Of a stretch of 64,000 bases of DNA, positions 8,949 to 16,936 are shown piece by piece; positions within the stretch are counted from its first letter, which is position 1; every line of letters begins with the position of its first letter. The notes under the pieces are model-generated. The model did no database searches. It worked only from the letters and a program-made list of their open reading frames with translations, and was not told the DNA's origin. Where the stretch lies: positions 2,356,001 through 2,420,000 of the forward strand of contig NZ_CP027707.1 of the NCBI RefSeq assembly GCF_003850345.1, read 5' to 3'. The translations under genes and the position numbers were made by a program. This stretch comes from Pseudomonas chlororaphis subsp. piscium. Lineage in GTDB: Bacteria > Pseudomonadota > Gammaproteobacteria > Pseudomonadales > Pseudomonadaceae.

Positions 8949-9210
8949 AAACAAGGATTCCCGGCGTAGTGAGACAAAGAGGGTAGCGGTGTTGGCTGGG
9001 CTTGATTCTGGTGGGCGCGGGGTGGGCTGACAAACGAAGTTTCTTCCGGACTTCATTCTGCAAATGAATGCAGGCGTGCAGGGCGGCTGGACGGTTTTCC
9101 CTGGACGGACACGGCCCCTTGCGACCAGGCGAGCCGCAGCGGTTCCGGGGGCTGAGCGGTGATGGCTATTTGCCGTTGCGCTGATAGACTTCTGAACACC
9201 ACCGCATACC

Positions 9211-10335
9211 ATGGCTTGCGTACCGTTCAACGGAGGCGACTTGGCCTTGACGCCGCACAATGGAGGAAAGGGACTTTCACTGGCCAGGAGGCTGTACAAA
9301 ACGCGAATTCTGGGGTTGGCCCTGGGGTTTTTCTGCGTGGCTGCGGGCATGTACCCGCTGCATCCATCGCCCTGGGTCTGGGCGTTCATGCTGTTCAATG
9401 CCTTCATCTGGCCGCACCTGGCGTACCAGTGGGCACGCCGCTCGGCAGTGCCGTTCCGCGGCGAGCATCGCAACTTGCTGGTGGATGCCTTCCTCGGCGG
9501 GTTCTGGGTGGGGGCCATGCACTTCAATCCGCTGCCGACCACCACCACCCTGTCGCTGATGGCGATGAACAATATCGCCCTGGGCGGCGTGCCCTTTTTC
9601 CTTGCCGGTTGTCTGGCGCAAGTGCTGGGGATCGCCCTTGCGCTGCTGCTGTTCGGCGCTGGTTTCGTGGCCCAGAGCAGTTCGCTGCAACTCTATGCCT
9701 GCTTGCCGATGCTGACCCTGTATCCGCTGGCCCTGGGGTTTATCTGCTACCAGCAGGCCAATGTCCTGTCCCGACACAAACGCGAATTGCTGGCCCTGAG
9801 CCGCACCGACAGCCTGTCGGGCCTGCTCAATCACGGGGCCTGGAAGGATCAGCTGGAAATCGAGTTCCAGCGTTGCCGGCGCCAGGCCTCGACCCAGAAC
9901 CAGGGCGGCGCCATCGCGCTGATCGACATCGACCATTTCAAGGCCATCAACGACACCTACGGCCATGTCGCCGGCGACATCGTGTTGCGCCAGTTGAGCA
10001 AGCTGCTCAAGCAGAACCTGCGGATCAGCGACCAGGCCGGGCGTTACGGCGGCGACGAGTTCTGCGTGATCCTGCCGGACGTGCCGCTGGAGCATGCCGC
10101 CGAACTGATGGAGGCCTTGCGTTGCCGTTTCGGCGGATTGGGCTATGAGCAGAATCCGGCCCTGCAGGTCAGCCTGAGCATCGGCCTGGCGGCCTATTGC
10201 CCGGACCATAGCGATGCCCTGGACTGGTTGAACGATGCCGACCAGGCCTTGTACGAGGCGAAAACCACCGGCCGCAACAAGGTCAGCTGCCGCCGCGGCG
10301 ACCACTTGCCAAAGGTCCTGCTGAACTCGTTGTGA
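9211..10335 (+). CDS. Diguanylate cyclase with MASE2 membrane sensor
   Basis: 374 residues. Residues about 30-180 form a MASE2-type multi-helix sensor as in DgcC/AdrA. Residues about 195-365 are a GGDEF domain with an intact active site (GGDEF, 280-284). The inhibitory site RISD (271-274) sits five residues upstream, so product inhibition by c-di-GMP is likely. The first ATG is at 9211, but TTG codons at 9241 and 9247 sit just behind a GGAGG at 9232, so the true start may be up to 12 codons later. Divergent from hglS. Confidence 0.9.
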   Translation: MACVPFNGGDLALTPHNGGKGLSLARRLYKTRILGLALGFFCVAAGMYPLHPSPWVWAFMLFNAFIWPHLAYQWARRSAVPFRGEHRNLLVDAFLGGFWVGAMHFNPLPTTTTLSLMAMNNIALGGVPFFLAGCLAQVLGIALALLLFGAGFVAQSSSLQLYACLPMLTLYPLALGFICYQQANVLSRHKRELLALSRTDSLSGLLNHGAWKDQLEIEFQRCRRQASTQNQGGAIALIDIDHFKAINDTYGHVAGDIVLRQLSKLLKQNLRISDQAGRYGGDEFCVILPDVPLEHAAELMEALRCRFGGLGYEQNPALQVSLSIGLAAYCPDHSDALDWLNDADQALYEAKTTGRNKVSCRRGDHLPKVLLNSL

Positions 10336-10428
10336 GGCCGCTCGCAGAGCATTGCGCCAGCATGGAGGGGGGCGAATTTGTCAGGTAGGGTGGGCGGGCA
10401 TCTTCCGACACGAAACAAGGACCGATTC

Positions 10429-11673
10429 ATGACGCAGACTTCCCCTCGCTCATTGCTGGCCGCCCGTATCGGCCTGACCCTTGCCCTTGGCCTGCTGGCC
10501 ACCCAGGCTATCGCCGAACCCCACCCACAAGTACAGAACGATGCGCAGCAATACCAGGGCGATGCCCTGAAACTGCTGGAGCGCCTGGTGAACATCGACT
10601 CGGGTTCCGGCTACGAGGCGGGGCTGAACCAGGTGAGCGACATCGCCATCGCCGAGCTGAAGAAGCTCGGCGCCAGCATCGAAAAAGTCCCCAACGGCGC
10701 TGCCGGCGGCAGCCATGTGCTGGCCACGCTCAAGGGCACCGGCAAGGCCAGGATCCTGCTGATGGCGCACATGGACACGGTGTTCAAGGAAGGCACCGCG
10801 GCCGAGCGGCCGTTCCGCATCCAGGATGGCCGCGCCTACGGCCCGGGAGTGATGGACGACAAGGGCGGCATCGTCGCCGGGATCTACGCGCTGAAGGTCC
10901 TGGATAACCTCAAGTTCAAGGACTATGCACAGATCACCTTCCTGCTCGACGCCAGCGAGGAAACCGGTTCCGAGATCGCCACCGAGCTGATCAAGAAAAC
11001 CGCCAAGGCCCACGACGTGACCTTGAACCTGGAACCAGGGCGCCCGGCCGATGGCCTGGTGGTGTGGCGCAAGGGCAGCGCCACGGCGCTGGTGGAGGTC
11101 AAGGGCAAGGCCGCCCACGCCGGGGTCGCGCCGGAGCTGGGGCGCAACGCGGCGATGGAAGCGGCGCACCAGATCCTGCAACTGGGCAAGCTGGGGGATG
11201 AAGCGAAGAAAACCACCATCAACTTCACCGTGCTCAAGGCCGGCGACCGCACCAACGTGATTCCCGACCAGGCCATCGCCAAGGCGGATGTGCGGGCGGC
11301 GGTGCCGGAAGAGTTCGACCGCATCGAGAAGGACCTGGCGCGGGTTTCGGCCAACAAGCTGATCGCCGACACCGAAGTCAAAACCACCTTGCAACGCGGT
11401 TTGCCGCCGATGCCGCAGACCGAGAAGTCCGATGCGCTGGTGGCCATGGCCCAGGGCATCTACGGCGAGCTGGGGCGCAAGCTGACCATCGAGGGCAGCG
11501 GCGGGGCGGCGGACTCCAGCCTGTCGGCCGGCGTCGGCACGCCGACCCTGGATGGCTTCGGCATCGTCGGCGGCAATATCCACACCCCCGAGGAATACGC
11601 CGAAGTCGAGAGCGTGGCGCCACGCATCTACCTGCTGGCGCGGATGATCATGGAGTTGTCGGCCAAGCACTGA
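10429..11673 (+). CDS. M20-family exported carboxypeptidase (CPG2-like)
   Basis: 414 residues. A signal peptide (RSLLAARIGLTLALGLLATQ, then AIA-EP) precedes a two-zinc M20 fold. Visible ligands and catalytic residues are LMAHMDTVF (His114, Asp116), GPGVMDDKGG (bridging Asp143), DASEETGS (general base and ligand Glu) and the C-terminal GIVGGNIHTPEE His. This resembles glutamate carboxypeptidase G2, which trims C-terminal glutamate from folates or peptides in the periplasm. ATG at 10429 was chosen because it begins the signal peptide. Exact substrate unknown. Confidence 0.88.
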   Translation: MTQTSPRSLLAARIGLTLALGLLATQAIAEPHPQVQNDAQQYQGDALKLLERLVNIDSGSGYEAGLNQVSDIAIAELKKLGASIEKVPNGAAGGSHVLATLKGTGKARILLMAHMDTVFKEGTAAERPFRIQDGRAYGPGVMDDKGGIVAGIYALKVLDNLKFKDYAQITFLLDASEETGSEIATELIKKTAKAHDVTLNLEPGRPADGLVVWRKGSATALVEVKGKAAHAGVAPELGRNAAMEAAHQILQLGKLGDEAKKTTINFTVLKAGDRTNVIPDQAIAKADVRAAVPEEFDRIEKDLARVSANKLIADTEVKTTLQRGLPPMPQTEKSDALVAMAQGIYGELGRKLTIEGSGGAADSSLSAGVGTPTLDGFGIVGGNIHTPEEYAEVESVAPRIYLLARMIMELSAKH

Positions 11674-11730
11674 TCGCAGGGCTCGAAGATAACGTGGTGC
11701 TTCCCCGGCACCGCGTTGTCTCGAATTTTT

Positions 11731-11808
11731 TCGCGGGCAAGCCTCGCTCCTACGGGTTATGCAATCTTCTGTAGGAGCGAGCGGGCGGCGATCCGACTTG
11801 CCCGCGAT
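11731..11808. repeat. REPIN-type inverted repeat (family A)
   Basis: Two inverted copies of a REP core (gtaggagcgag and cttgcccgcga arms) face each other across a short spacer. The same arrangement recurs at 22976, 48821 and, with a variant core, at 41097. It separates the M20 peptidase and AhpD-like genes. Confidence 0.85.
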
Positions 11809-11880
11809 GGCGATGGTGCGGGCACCTCCGATCCACCTGCCTATACTCGAAAGCCTCGTCCCCCCACAGCGGAGCTTTCA

Positions 11881-12279
11881 ATGAGCAACCACCACCTTAC
11901 CGAATACACTGACGCCAGCCCCGAAGTGCGGGCGGTGTTCGATGACATCATGCGTACCCGTCAGGTCGATCAGGTGAACAACTTCTGGAAATGCCTGGCG
12001 GCCCATCCGCCGACCCTGCGGCGTACCTGGGAGAGTCTCAAGGAAATCATGGCGCCGGGGGCACTCGATCCGCTGACCAAGGAGCTGATCTACGTGGCGG
12101 TCAGCGTCACCAACAACTGTCCGTATTGCATTGCTTCGCACACTGCCGCGGCGCGCAAGGCGGGGATGACGGAGGCGATGTTCGGCGAGTTGCAGGCGGT
12201 GGTCGGCATGGCCAACGAAACCAATCGCCTGGCCAACGGCTACCGGGTGCCGCTGGATGATGCATTCAAGCTTGAATGA
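11881..12279 (+). CDS. AhpD-like carboxymuconolactone decarboxylase family protein
   Basis: 132 residues. The motif NCPYCIASHTAAARKAG carries the Cys-x-x-Cys and downstream His of the AhpD family, whose members use the thiols to reduce peroxides or peroxiredoxin partners. Length fits single-domain members. The ATG at 11881 lies just after an AGCGGAGC-type site. It is a stand-alone gene convergent with the aruG-like gene. Antioxidant role is inferred from the family. Confidence 0.85.
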   Translation: MSNHHLTEYTDASPEVRAVFDDIMRTRQVDQVNNFWKCLAAHPPTLRRTWESLKEIMAPGALDPLTKELIYVAVSVTNNCPYCIASHTAAARKAGMTEAMFGELQAVVGMANETNRLANGYRVPLDDAFKLE

Positions 12280-12307
12280 GTCTGTGACCCGGAGGGATGC
12301 GGCCCTC

Positions 12308-12332
12308 GGCGCTGCTCGTATCGGCCAGCGCC
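12308..12332. terminator. Hairpin between convergent genes
   Basis: GGCGCTG and CAGCGCC pair perfectly across an 11-base loop, between the stop codons of the AhpD-like gene and the aruG-like gene. No strong T run; a bidirectional role is likely. Confidence 0.4.
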
Positions 12333-12344
12333 GTCATCAGGCAT

Positions 12345-13379
12345 TCAGGCCGCCGCTGCCTTGGCCTGGGTGGCGAGCAGCGGCACGGCGCGCACCAGGT
12401 CGCCGGGTTGCAGTTGCAGGCGCTTGGCGCTGAGGCGATCCACCAGCAGGCAGCCGGACACCAGGCGGCCACGGGCGCTGGTGACGCGGCAGCTTTCCAG
12501 CCGGCGGTTGTGGATCAGCCAGGTCGGCGCGTCATTGTCCGTGGTGCCGACCAGCAGCGGCAACACCTGGCTTTCGCGCACGGCGCGGACTTTGCCCAGC
12601 TCGGCCTCGATCACCGGTCCGCCGTCGAAGATATCGATATGGCCCTGATGGGCAAAACCTTCGTGGCGCAGGATGGCCAGCGCCGCCTCGGCGTTTTCGT
12701 GGGCCTGGCCGATCGCGGCCTGGGCCGGTTCGCTGAGCAGGCAGGTGTACAGCGGCTGGCGCGGCAGCAGTTCGGCGATAAAGGGTTTATGGCCGAGGCT
12801 GGACAGGTGGTCGGCCTGGACGAAATCCATCTGCAGAAAGTGCCGGCCCAGGCTGTTCCAGAAGGGAGAGCAGCCGTTCTCGTCGCCCTTGCCGCGCAGC
12901 TCGGCGATCAGCTTGTTGCCGAACAGGTGCGGGAACTCGGCGACGAACAACAGGCGCGCCAGGGACAGCAGCCGGCCGTTGCTGTCACGGCGCTGGTCGG
13001 GGCGCAGGAACAGCGAGCAGAGTTCCGATTGGCCGGTCATTTCGTTGTTCAGGAACAGGGTCGGGATCTGCCGCCGGATGCCCAGGTGCGGCGCCGAATT
13101 GACGGTCATGCCGACCCGGTAGCTGTACCAGGGTTCGCGCAGGCCCACGGCGCCGGTCAGGGCGCTGATGCCGATCACTTGCTGGTCGTCGTCTTCGAGC
13201 ACGAACAGGTAGTCGGCGTCGGCCCGTTCCACCTGCTCGGCAAAGGTCCGCTGGGCCCAGCGAATCCGATGGGTCAGGCGCTCCTGGTTGGCCGGCAGGC
13301 TGGTCAGCCCCAGGCCCGCGCGCTGGGCCAGGGCCATCAGCGCGGGCAGGTCGGTCACGCGTACCGGGCGAACGATCAT
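12345..13379 (-). CDS. Arginine/ornithine N-succinyltransferase beta-subunit homologue
   Basis: 344 residues, clearly AruG/AstA-like: it opens MIVRPVRVTDLPALMALA and contains DYLFVLEDDD, SELCSLFLRPDQR, ENGCSPFWNSLGRHF, LLPRQPLYTCLLSE and HIDIFDGGP. The family transfers succinate from succinyl-CoA to the alpha-amino group of arginine or ornithine, the first step of the succinyltransferase pathway. It follows the alpha-subunit homologue by 58 bases. It is not beside the other ast/aru enzymes (transaminase, dehydrogenase, AruB, AruE), so this is probably a paralogous copy with another amine substrate (inference). Start chosen at the conserved MIVRP. Confidence 0.85.
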   Translation of the reverse strand: MIVRPVRVTDLPALMALAQRAGLGLTSLPANQERLTHRIRWAQRTFAEQVERADADYLFVLEDDDQQVIGISALTGAVGLREPWYSYRVGMTVNSAPHLGIRRQIPTLFLNNEMTGQSELCSLFLRPDQRRDSNGRLLSLARLLFVAEFPHLFGNKLIAELRGKGDENGCSPFWNSLGRHFLQMDFVQADHLSSLGHKPFIAELLPRQPLYTCLLSEPAQAAIGQAHENAEAALAILRHEGFAHQGHIDIFDGGPVIEAELGKVRAVRESQVLPLLVGTTDNDAPTWLIHNRRLESCRVTSARGRLVSGCLLVDRLSAKRLQLQPGDLVRAVPLLATQAKAAAA

Positions 13380-13437
13380 GATGCAGCTCCTTCTGCGCGC
13401 CTGTTGCGGCGGCGAATGTAAACCTGTCCGGGGGTCT

Positions 13438-14454
13438 TCATAGGGCGACCAGCCGTACTGGGTCGCCGGATTGCAGTTGCAGGGCCTGGAAGCTTTCCGG
13501 GTCAAGGTTGACCAGGTCCCCCGGTGCTTCGTCCAGGTGCACCAGGGCCGCCCGGTATTGCCCCAGGCGCTCGTTACTCGCCAGCCAGGCCCGGCCGCTG
13601 CCGCTCTGTTGGCCCGGGCAGGCGTTGGCGATCAGGCTGTGACGGATGGAGCGAACGCCGCTGTGGCGGGCGTACAAGGTCGGGCCACCGTCGAACAGGT
13701 CGACATAGTGGTTGGCTTCGAACCCCTCGCGCAGCAGGATCTCGTAGGCCTCGCGACCCTGGGGGTGGACCTGGCCGATGCAGTCCTGGGCCGCCTTGGG
13801 CAGCATCGGGATGTAGATCGGGTATTGCGGCATCAGGTCGGCGAGGAAGCTGCGGCTGCGCAGGGCGCACAGGCGTTCGGCCTCGACATAGGGCAGGTCG
13901 AAGAAGTGTTTGCCCAGGGCATCCCAGAACGGCGAGTGGCCGTCGTCGCTGCTGTAGCCGACGATCTCGGTGATGCTGGTGTCGGCGAAGCGCAAGCCAT
14001 GGGCGGCGATGAACAGCAGGCGGGCCCTGGAGAGCAGCTCCGCCATGGGCGTGCCGACCAGGTCCGGGTCGATATGAAAGCCGCACAGCAGGCTGTGGTT
14101 GCTCAGGTCCTGGCACAGCGACAGGGTCGGCACGCCATGCTGCACGTTCAGCTCCCGCGAGTTGCTGACGAAGGGCCGGTTGCGCAGGCTGTAGAAGGGC
14201 GCGGAGAACCCGGCCATGGCGAGGATTTCCGAGCAGCCGCGCAGCTGGCCGCGGGCCGGGTCGTGCAGGACAAAAAAATAGTTCTCCGGCCCCGGCGCCT
14301 GCACGTTGGCGGCGAAGGAGGCGCAGGAGTCGAGAATCTTGTCCAGCAGGTGTTGTCGATCGTCCGGCAGGGACGTCACCCCCGCCAGGCTTTCACGGGC
14401 CAGCCGTTGCAACTCCGGCAAATCGTCTGGCGCAACTGGGCGTAAGACCAGCAT
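13438..14454 (-). CDS. Arginine/ornithine N-succinyltransferase alpha-subunit homologue
   Basis: 338 residues, AruF-like: MLVLRPVAPDDLPELQRLA, GVTSLPDD, ENYFFVLHDP, LLFIAAHGLRFADTS, GHSPFWDALGKHFFDLPY and YPIYIPMLPKAAQ are all characteristic. It pairs with the beta-like subunit downstream to make a heteromeric succinyltransferase. It lies 192 bases after an amino-acid permease gene; that gap contains two hairpins, so the level of expression may differ between permease and enzyme. Confidence 0.85.
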   Translation of the reverse strand: MLVLRPVAPDDLPELQRLARESLAGVTSLPDDRQHLLDKILDSCASFAANVQAPGPENYFFVLHDPARGQLRGCSEILAMAGFSAPFYSLRNRPFVSNSRELNVQHGVPTLSLCQDLSNHSLLCGFHIDPDLVGTPMAELLSRARLLFIAAHGLRFADTSITEIVGYSSDDGHSPFWDALGKHFFDLPYVEAERLCALRSRSFLADLMPQYPIYIPMLPKAAQDCIGQVHPQGREAYEILLREGFEANHYVDLFDGGPTLYARHSGVRSIRHSLIANACPGQQSGSGRAWLASNERLGQYRAALVHLDEAPGDLVNLDPESFQALQLQSGDPVRLVAL

Positions 14455-14577
14455 GGATCTACTCCTGTATCAAAATGATCGACGCCTGGCCGCGAGACCT
14501 GGGGCGCCGAACCTGACAATCACTGTCGGTTTCCACGCATTACTGCCACGGCCCGCGAGGGCGGGCGGTGGCACGCG

Positions 14578-14625
14578 GGCGCCTGTCGGCGCCCACTCGG
14601 ATTCGCCGGAGCACCTTCATGGTGC
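14578..14625 (-). other. Two tandem hairpins between permease and succinyltransferase genes
   Basis: GGGCGCC-TGTC-GGCGCCC (14578-14595) is a perfect 7-bp stem with a four-base loop, and GCACC-TTCAT-GGTGC (14611-14625) is a second. Neither has a T run. They could be a partial terminator or an mRNA processing barrier inside the operon. Otherwise 14455-14646 holds nothing. Confidence 0.45.
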
Positions 14626-14646
14626 CGCGGCGGCCGGGGGTGTTGA

Positions 14647-15990
14647 TTAAAGTGGATCGGCCAGCGCCGTATTGGCGCCCAGCTTGTTGAGGAAAAACAG
14701 GTAGACCAGGCCGATGGCGATCCAGATGCAACCGAGTTTCTGCGCATCGACCCCCATGTTGTACATGATCGCGCAGACAATTAGGAAGCCGATCACCGGA
14801 CAAATCAGATGACGCAGCACCTGGGTCGACTTGTTGCGACGCCAGTAGTGATTGATCACGGTCAGGTGCAGCAGCATGAAACCGCTCAAGGCGCCGAAGT
14901 TCACCAGGGAGGTGAGGGTGTCCACCGAGTTGATGAACAGGTAGCAGATCAGCAGCGACAGCACGGCCACCAGGTAGATGCTGACGTGCGGCGTGTTGTG
15001 CTTGGGGTGGACCTTGGCCAGGATCTTCGGCAGCTTGCCGTCGCGGGCCATGCCGAACAGCAGGCGCGACACCGCCGCTTGCGAGGTGATGGCCACCGCC
15101 ACGCCCCAGGCCAGCGCGGTGGCCACTGCGGTCAGGGTCGCCAGCCAGCTGCCGCCGGCGATTTCGGCGATCTCGTAGAAGGCCGTGTCGGCCGACTTGA
15201 AGCCCATGCCGGCGGCCAGGTCGGTGGCGATCCAGGTCTGCACCACGAAGATCGCGCCCATCACCAGCAGGGTAATCAGCGCGGCGCGGCCGACGCTCTT
15301 GCCCGGCTCGCTCTTGATCTCTTCGGCCAGGGTCGAGATGGCATCGAAACCGAGGAACGACAGCACGGCGATCGACACGCCTTGCATCAGCATGCCGAAG
15401 TGAAAGTTTTCCGGGCTGTACAGCGGCGCCAGGGTCAGCTGGCCGTTACCGGTGCCGCCGTGCAGGGCGTTCCAGGCGTAGAACAGGAAGATCCCCAGCA
15501 CCACCAGCTGCGCCAGGAGAAACACAATGTTCATCCGTGCGGTGAAGGTGATGCCGCGCAGGTTGACGAAGGTGGCGCTGACCAGGAAGGCAAGGATGAA
15601 GCCGACCTTGGGAATGTCCGGGTACAGGTGGTTCAGCGCCATGGCCGCGTAGACGTACAGCAGCGGCGGAATCAGCAGGTAGTCGAGCAGCATCAGCCAG
15701 CCGGCGATGAACCCGACATGGGGGTTGAGCCCGCGCTGGGCGTAGGAGTAGACCGAACCGGCGATGGGAAAGGCGCGGGCCATGCTGCCGTAGCTGAGGG
15801 CGGTGAAGAGCATCGCCAGCATGCCGATGATGTAGGCCAGCGGCACCATGCCCGGTGCTTCCTGGTTCACATAGCCATAGACCCCGAACGGGGCGATGGG
15901 GATCATGAAAATCATCCCGTAGACCACCAGGTCGCGCAGCGTCAGGCCGCGCTTGAGTTCCTGTTTGTAGCCGAATTCTTCAATCTCCAT
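14647..15990 (-). CDS. APC-family amino acid/amine permease
   Basis: 447 residues with about 12 membrane helices. The opening LKRGLTLRDLVVYGMIFMIP and the AFPIAGSVYSYAQRGL segment are typical of APC amino acid/polyamine/organocation symporters. Start is placed at the internal ATG (MEIEEFGYKQE) because AAGGAG sits seven bases before it; an upstream in-frame ATG lacks a ribosome-binding site. It heads an operon with the succinyltransferase-like pair and has its own promoter region with a 20-bp palindrome at 16119. The substrate is probably the amine acted on by the neighbouring enzymes (inference). Confidence 0.88.
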   Translation of the reverse strand: MEIEEFGYKQELKRGLTLRDLVVYGMIFMIPIAPFGVYGYVNQEAPGMVPLAYIIGMLAMLFTALSYGSMARAFPIAGSVYSYAQRGLNPHVGFIAGWLMLLDYLLIPPLLYVYAAMALNHLYPDIPKVGFILAFLVSATFVNLRGITFTARMNIVFLLAQLVVLGIFLFYAWNALHGGTGNGQLTLAPLYSPENFHFGMLMQGVSIAVLSFLGFDAISTLAEEIKSEPGKSVGRAALITLLVMGAIFVVQTWIATDLAAGMGFKSADTAFYEIAEIAGGSWLATLTAVATALAWGVAVAITSQAAVSRLLFGMARDGKLPKILAKVHPKHNTPHVSIYLVAVLSLLICYLFINSVDTLTSLVNFGALSGFMLLHLTVINHYWRRNKSTQVLRHLICPVIGFLIVCAIMYNMGVDAQKLGCIWIAIGLVYLFFLNKLGANTALADPL

Positions 15991-16118
15991 GAAGAGGTTC
16001 TCCTTGTCAGCCAAAGGGTGGGCGGATGCCTGGCGCCGATGTCGATGGACGACCTGGAGCGGCAGGCAATGTATTTGAACCTGGCAGGTTTAAAGACACG
16101 CCACGGCGGTTTTTATAG

Positions 16119-16138
16119 TTGTTGTACCGGTACAGCAA
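16119..16138. promoter_or_regulatory. Near-perfect 20-bp palindromic operator before the permease
   Basis: TTGTTGTACCGGTACAGCAA reads almost identically on both strands, with a single mismatched pair and a perfect 10-bp core GTACCGGTAC. It lies about 130 bases upstream of the permease start, next to a TATAAA on the minus strand (16112-16117). That placement fits an operator overlapping the permease promoter. The controlling regulator is unknown. Confidence 0.6.
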
Positions 16139-16183
16139 ACAGCTTTTTTACAACCACAGCTCCATCCTGATTCACAGCCTTTT

Positions 16184-16936
16184 CTACAACAGCGGCGCCA
16201 GATAATCCGTCCAGCACTGTATGGCTTGCGGGGTGCGCAGCAGGTCGTTGCGCACCTCGATCAAAACCGAATCCAGGCCGCGGGCATCGCCGTGGGCCGG
16301 CACGGTCATGTCGCCCAGGGCGTCGATCTTGTAGGGCTCGTTGCCGGCGATCTTCACGTCGTGGACCGACATGCCTTCCAGCAGGCGCCGGGCGTAACCC
16401 TCGGCGCGATCGAACAGCACGCCCATCTCCAGGGTGCGGCGCTGGCCGTAGTACAGCGGGGTAAAACTGTGGATGCCCACCACTCGCACCGGCCGGCCCG
16501 CGGCCAGGCGTGCGTCGATCAGCCCGCTCAGGCGTGCATGAAAAGGCCGGAACAGCTGCTTGCGGCGGTACTCGCGGGTGGCTTCGTCGAGGTGCTGGTT
16601 GCCCGGGATCTGGTAGATCTCGCTCTGCAACGGAATGCTGTCGTGGGCCTGGCACGGGCGGTTGAGGTCGATCAGCAGCCGCGAATAGTTGGCCGTCAGC
16701 AGGGTGGCGCCGAGGGTCTGCGACAGGTTTTCCGCCAGCTCCAGGGCGCCCGGGTCCCAGGCGATGTGCTCACGCGCCGCTTCCGGGTCCAGGCCAAGGT
16801 CGTTGAGCGCCGCCGGGATATAACGGCTGGCGTGCTCGCAGACCAGGATCAGCGGGTGCGCGGAATCTTCCCGCAGCAGTCGGTAGGCCGGTCGGGTGTA
16901 CAGCCCCAGTTCAGTGGTTTCAGTACAGGTGTGCAT
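16184..16936 (-). CDS. N-formylglutamate amidohydrolase-family protein
   Basis: 250 residues. The FGase fold is recognisable: LILVCEHASRYIP at the start, LTANYSRLLIDLNRPCQAHDSIP, VRVVGIHSFTPLYYGQRR, and GLDSVLIEVRNDLL near the end. These supply the His and Glu metal ligands and the substrate Arg of HutG-like zinc amidohydrolases. ATG at 16936 overlaps the stop of the glutamine-synthetase-like gene by 17 bases; a GTG three codons earlier is possible. No other histidine-degradation (hut) gene is here, so a substrate other than histidine-derived formylglutamate is likely. Confidence 0.83.
   Translation of the reverse strand: MHTCTETTELGLYTRPAYRLLREDSAHPLILVCEHASRYIPAALNDLGLDPEAAREHIAWDPGALELAENLSQTLGATLLTANYSRLLIDLNRPCQAHDSIPLQSEIYQIPGNQHLDEATREYRRKQLFRPFHARLSGLIDARLAAGRPVRVVGIHSFTPLYYGQRRTLEMGVLFDRAEGYARRLLEGMSVHDVKIAGNEPYKIDALGDMTVPAHGDARGLDSVLIEVRNDLLRTPQAIQCWTDYLAPLL

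Noticed and set aside
8949..9572. N-terminal extension of the HglS reading frame
   Set aside because: The extension runs through the promoter region and the opposite-strand diguanylate cyclase start; the HglS family begins at 8948.
12297..13421. Plus-strand open frame across the aruG-like gene
   Set aside because: Shadow of the conserved succinyltransferase subunit; no recognisable motif and poor residue composition.
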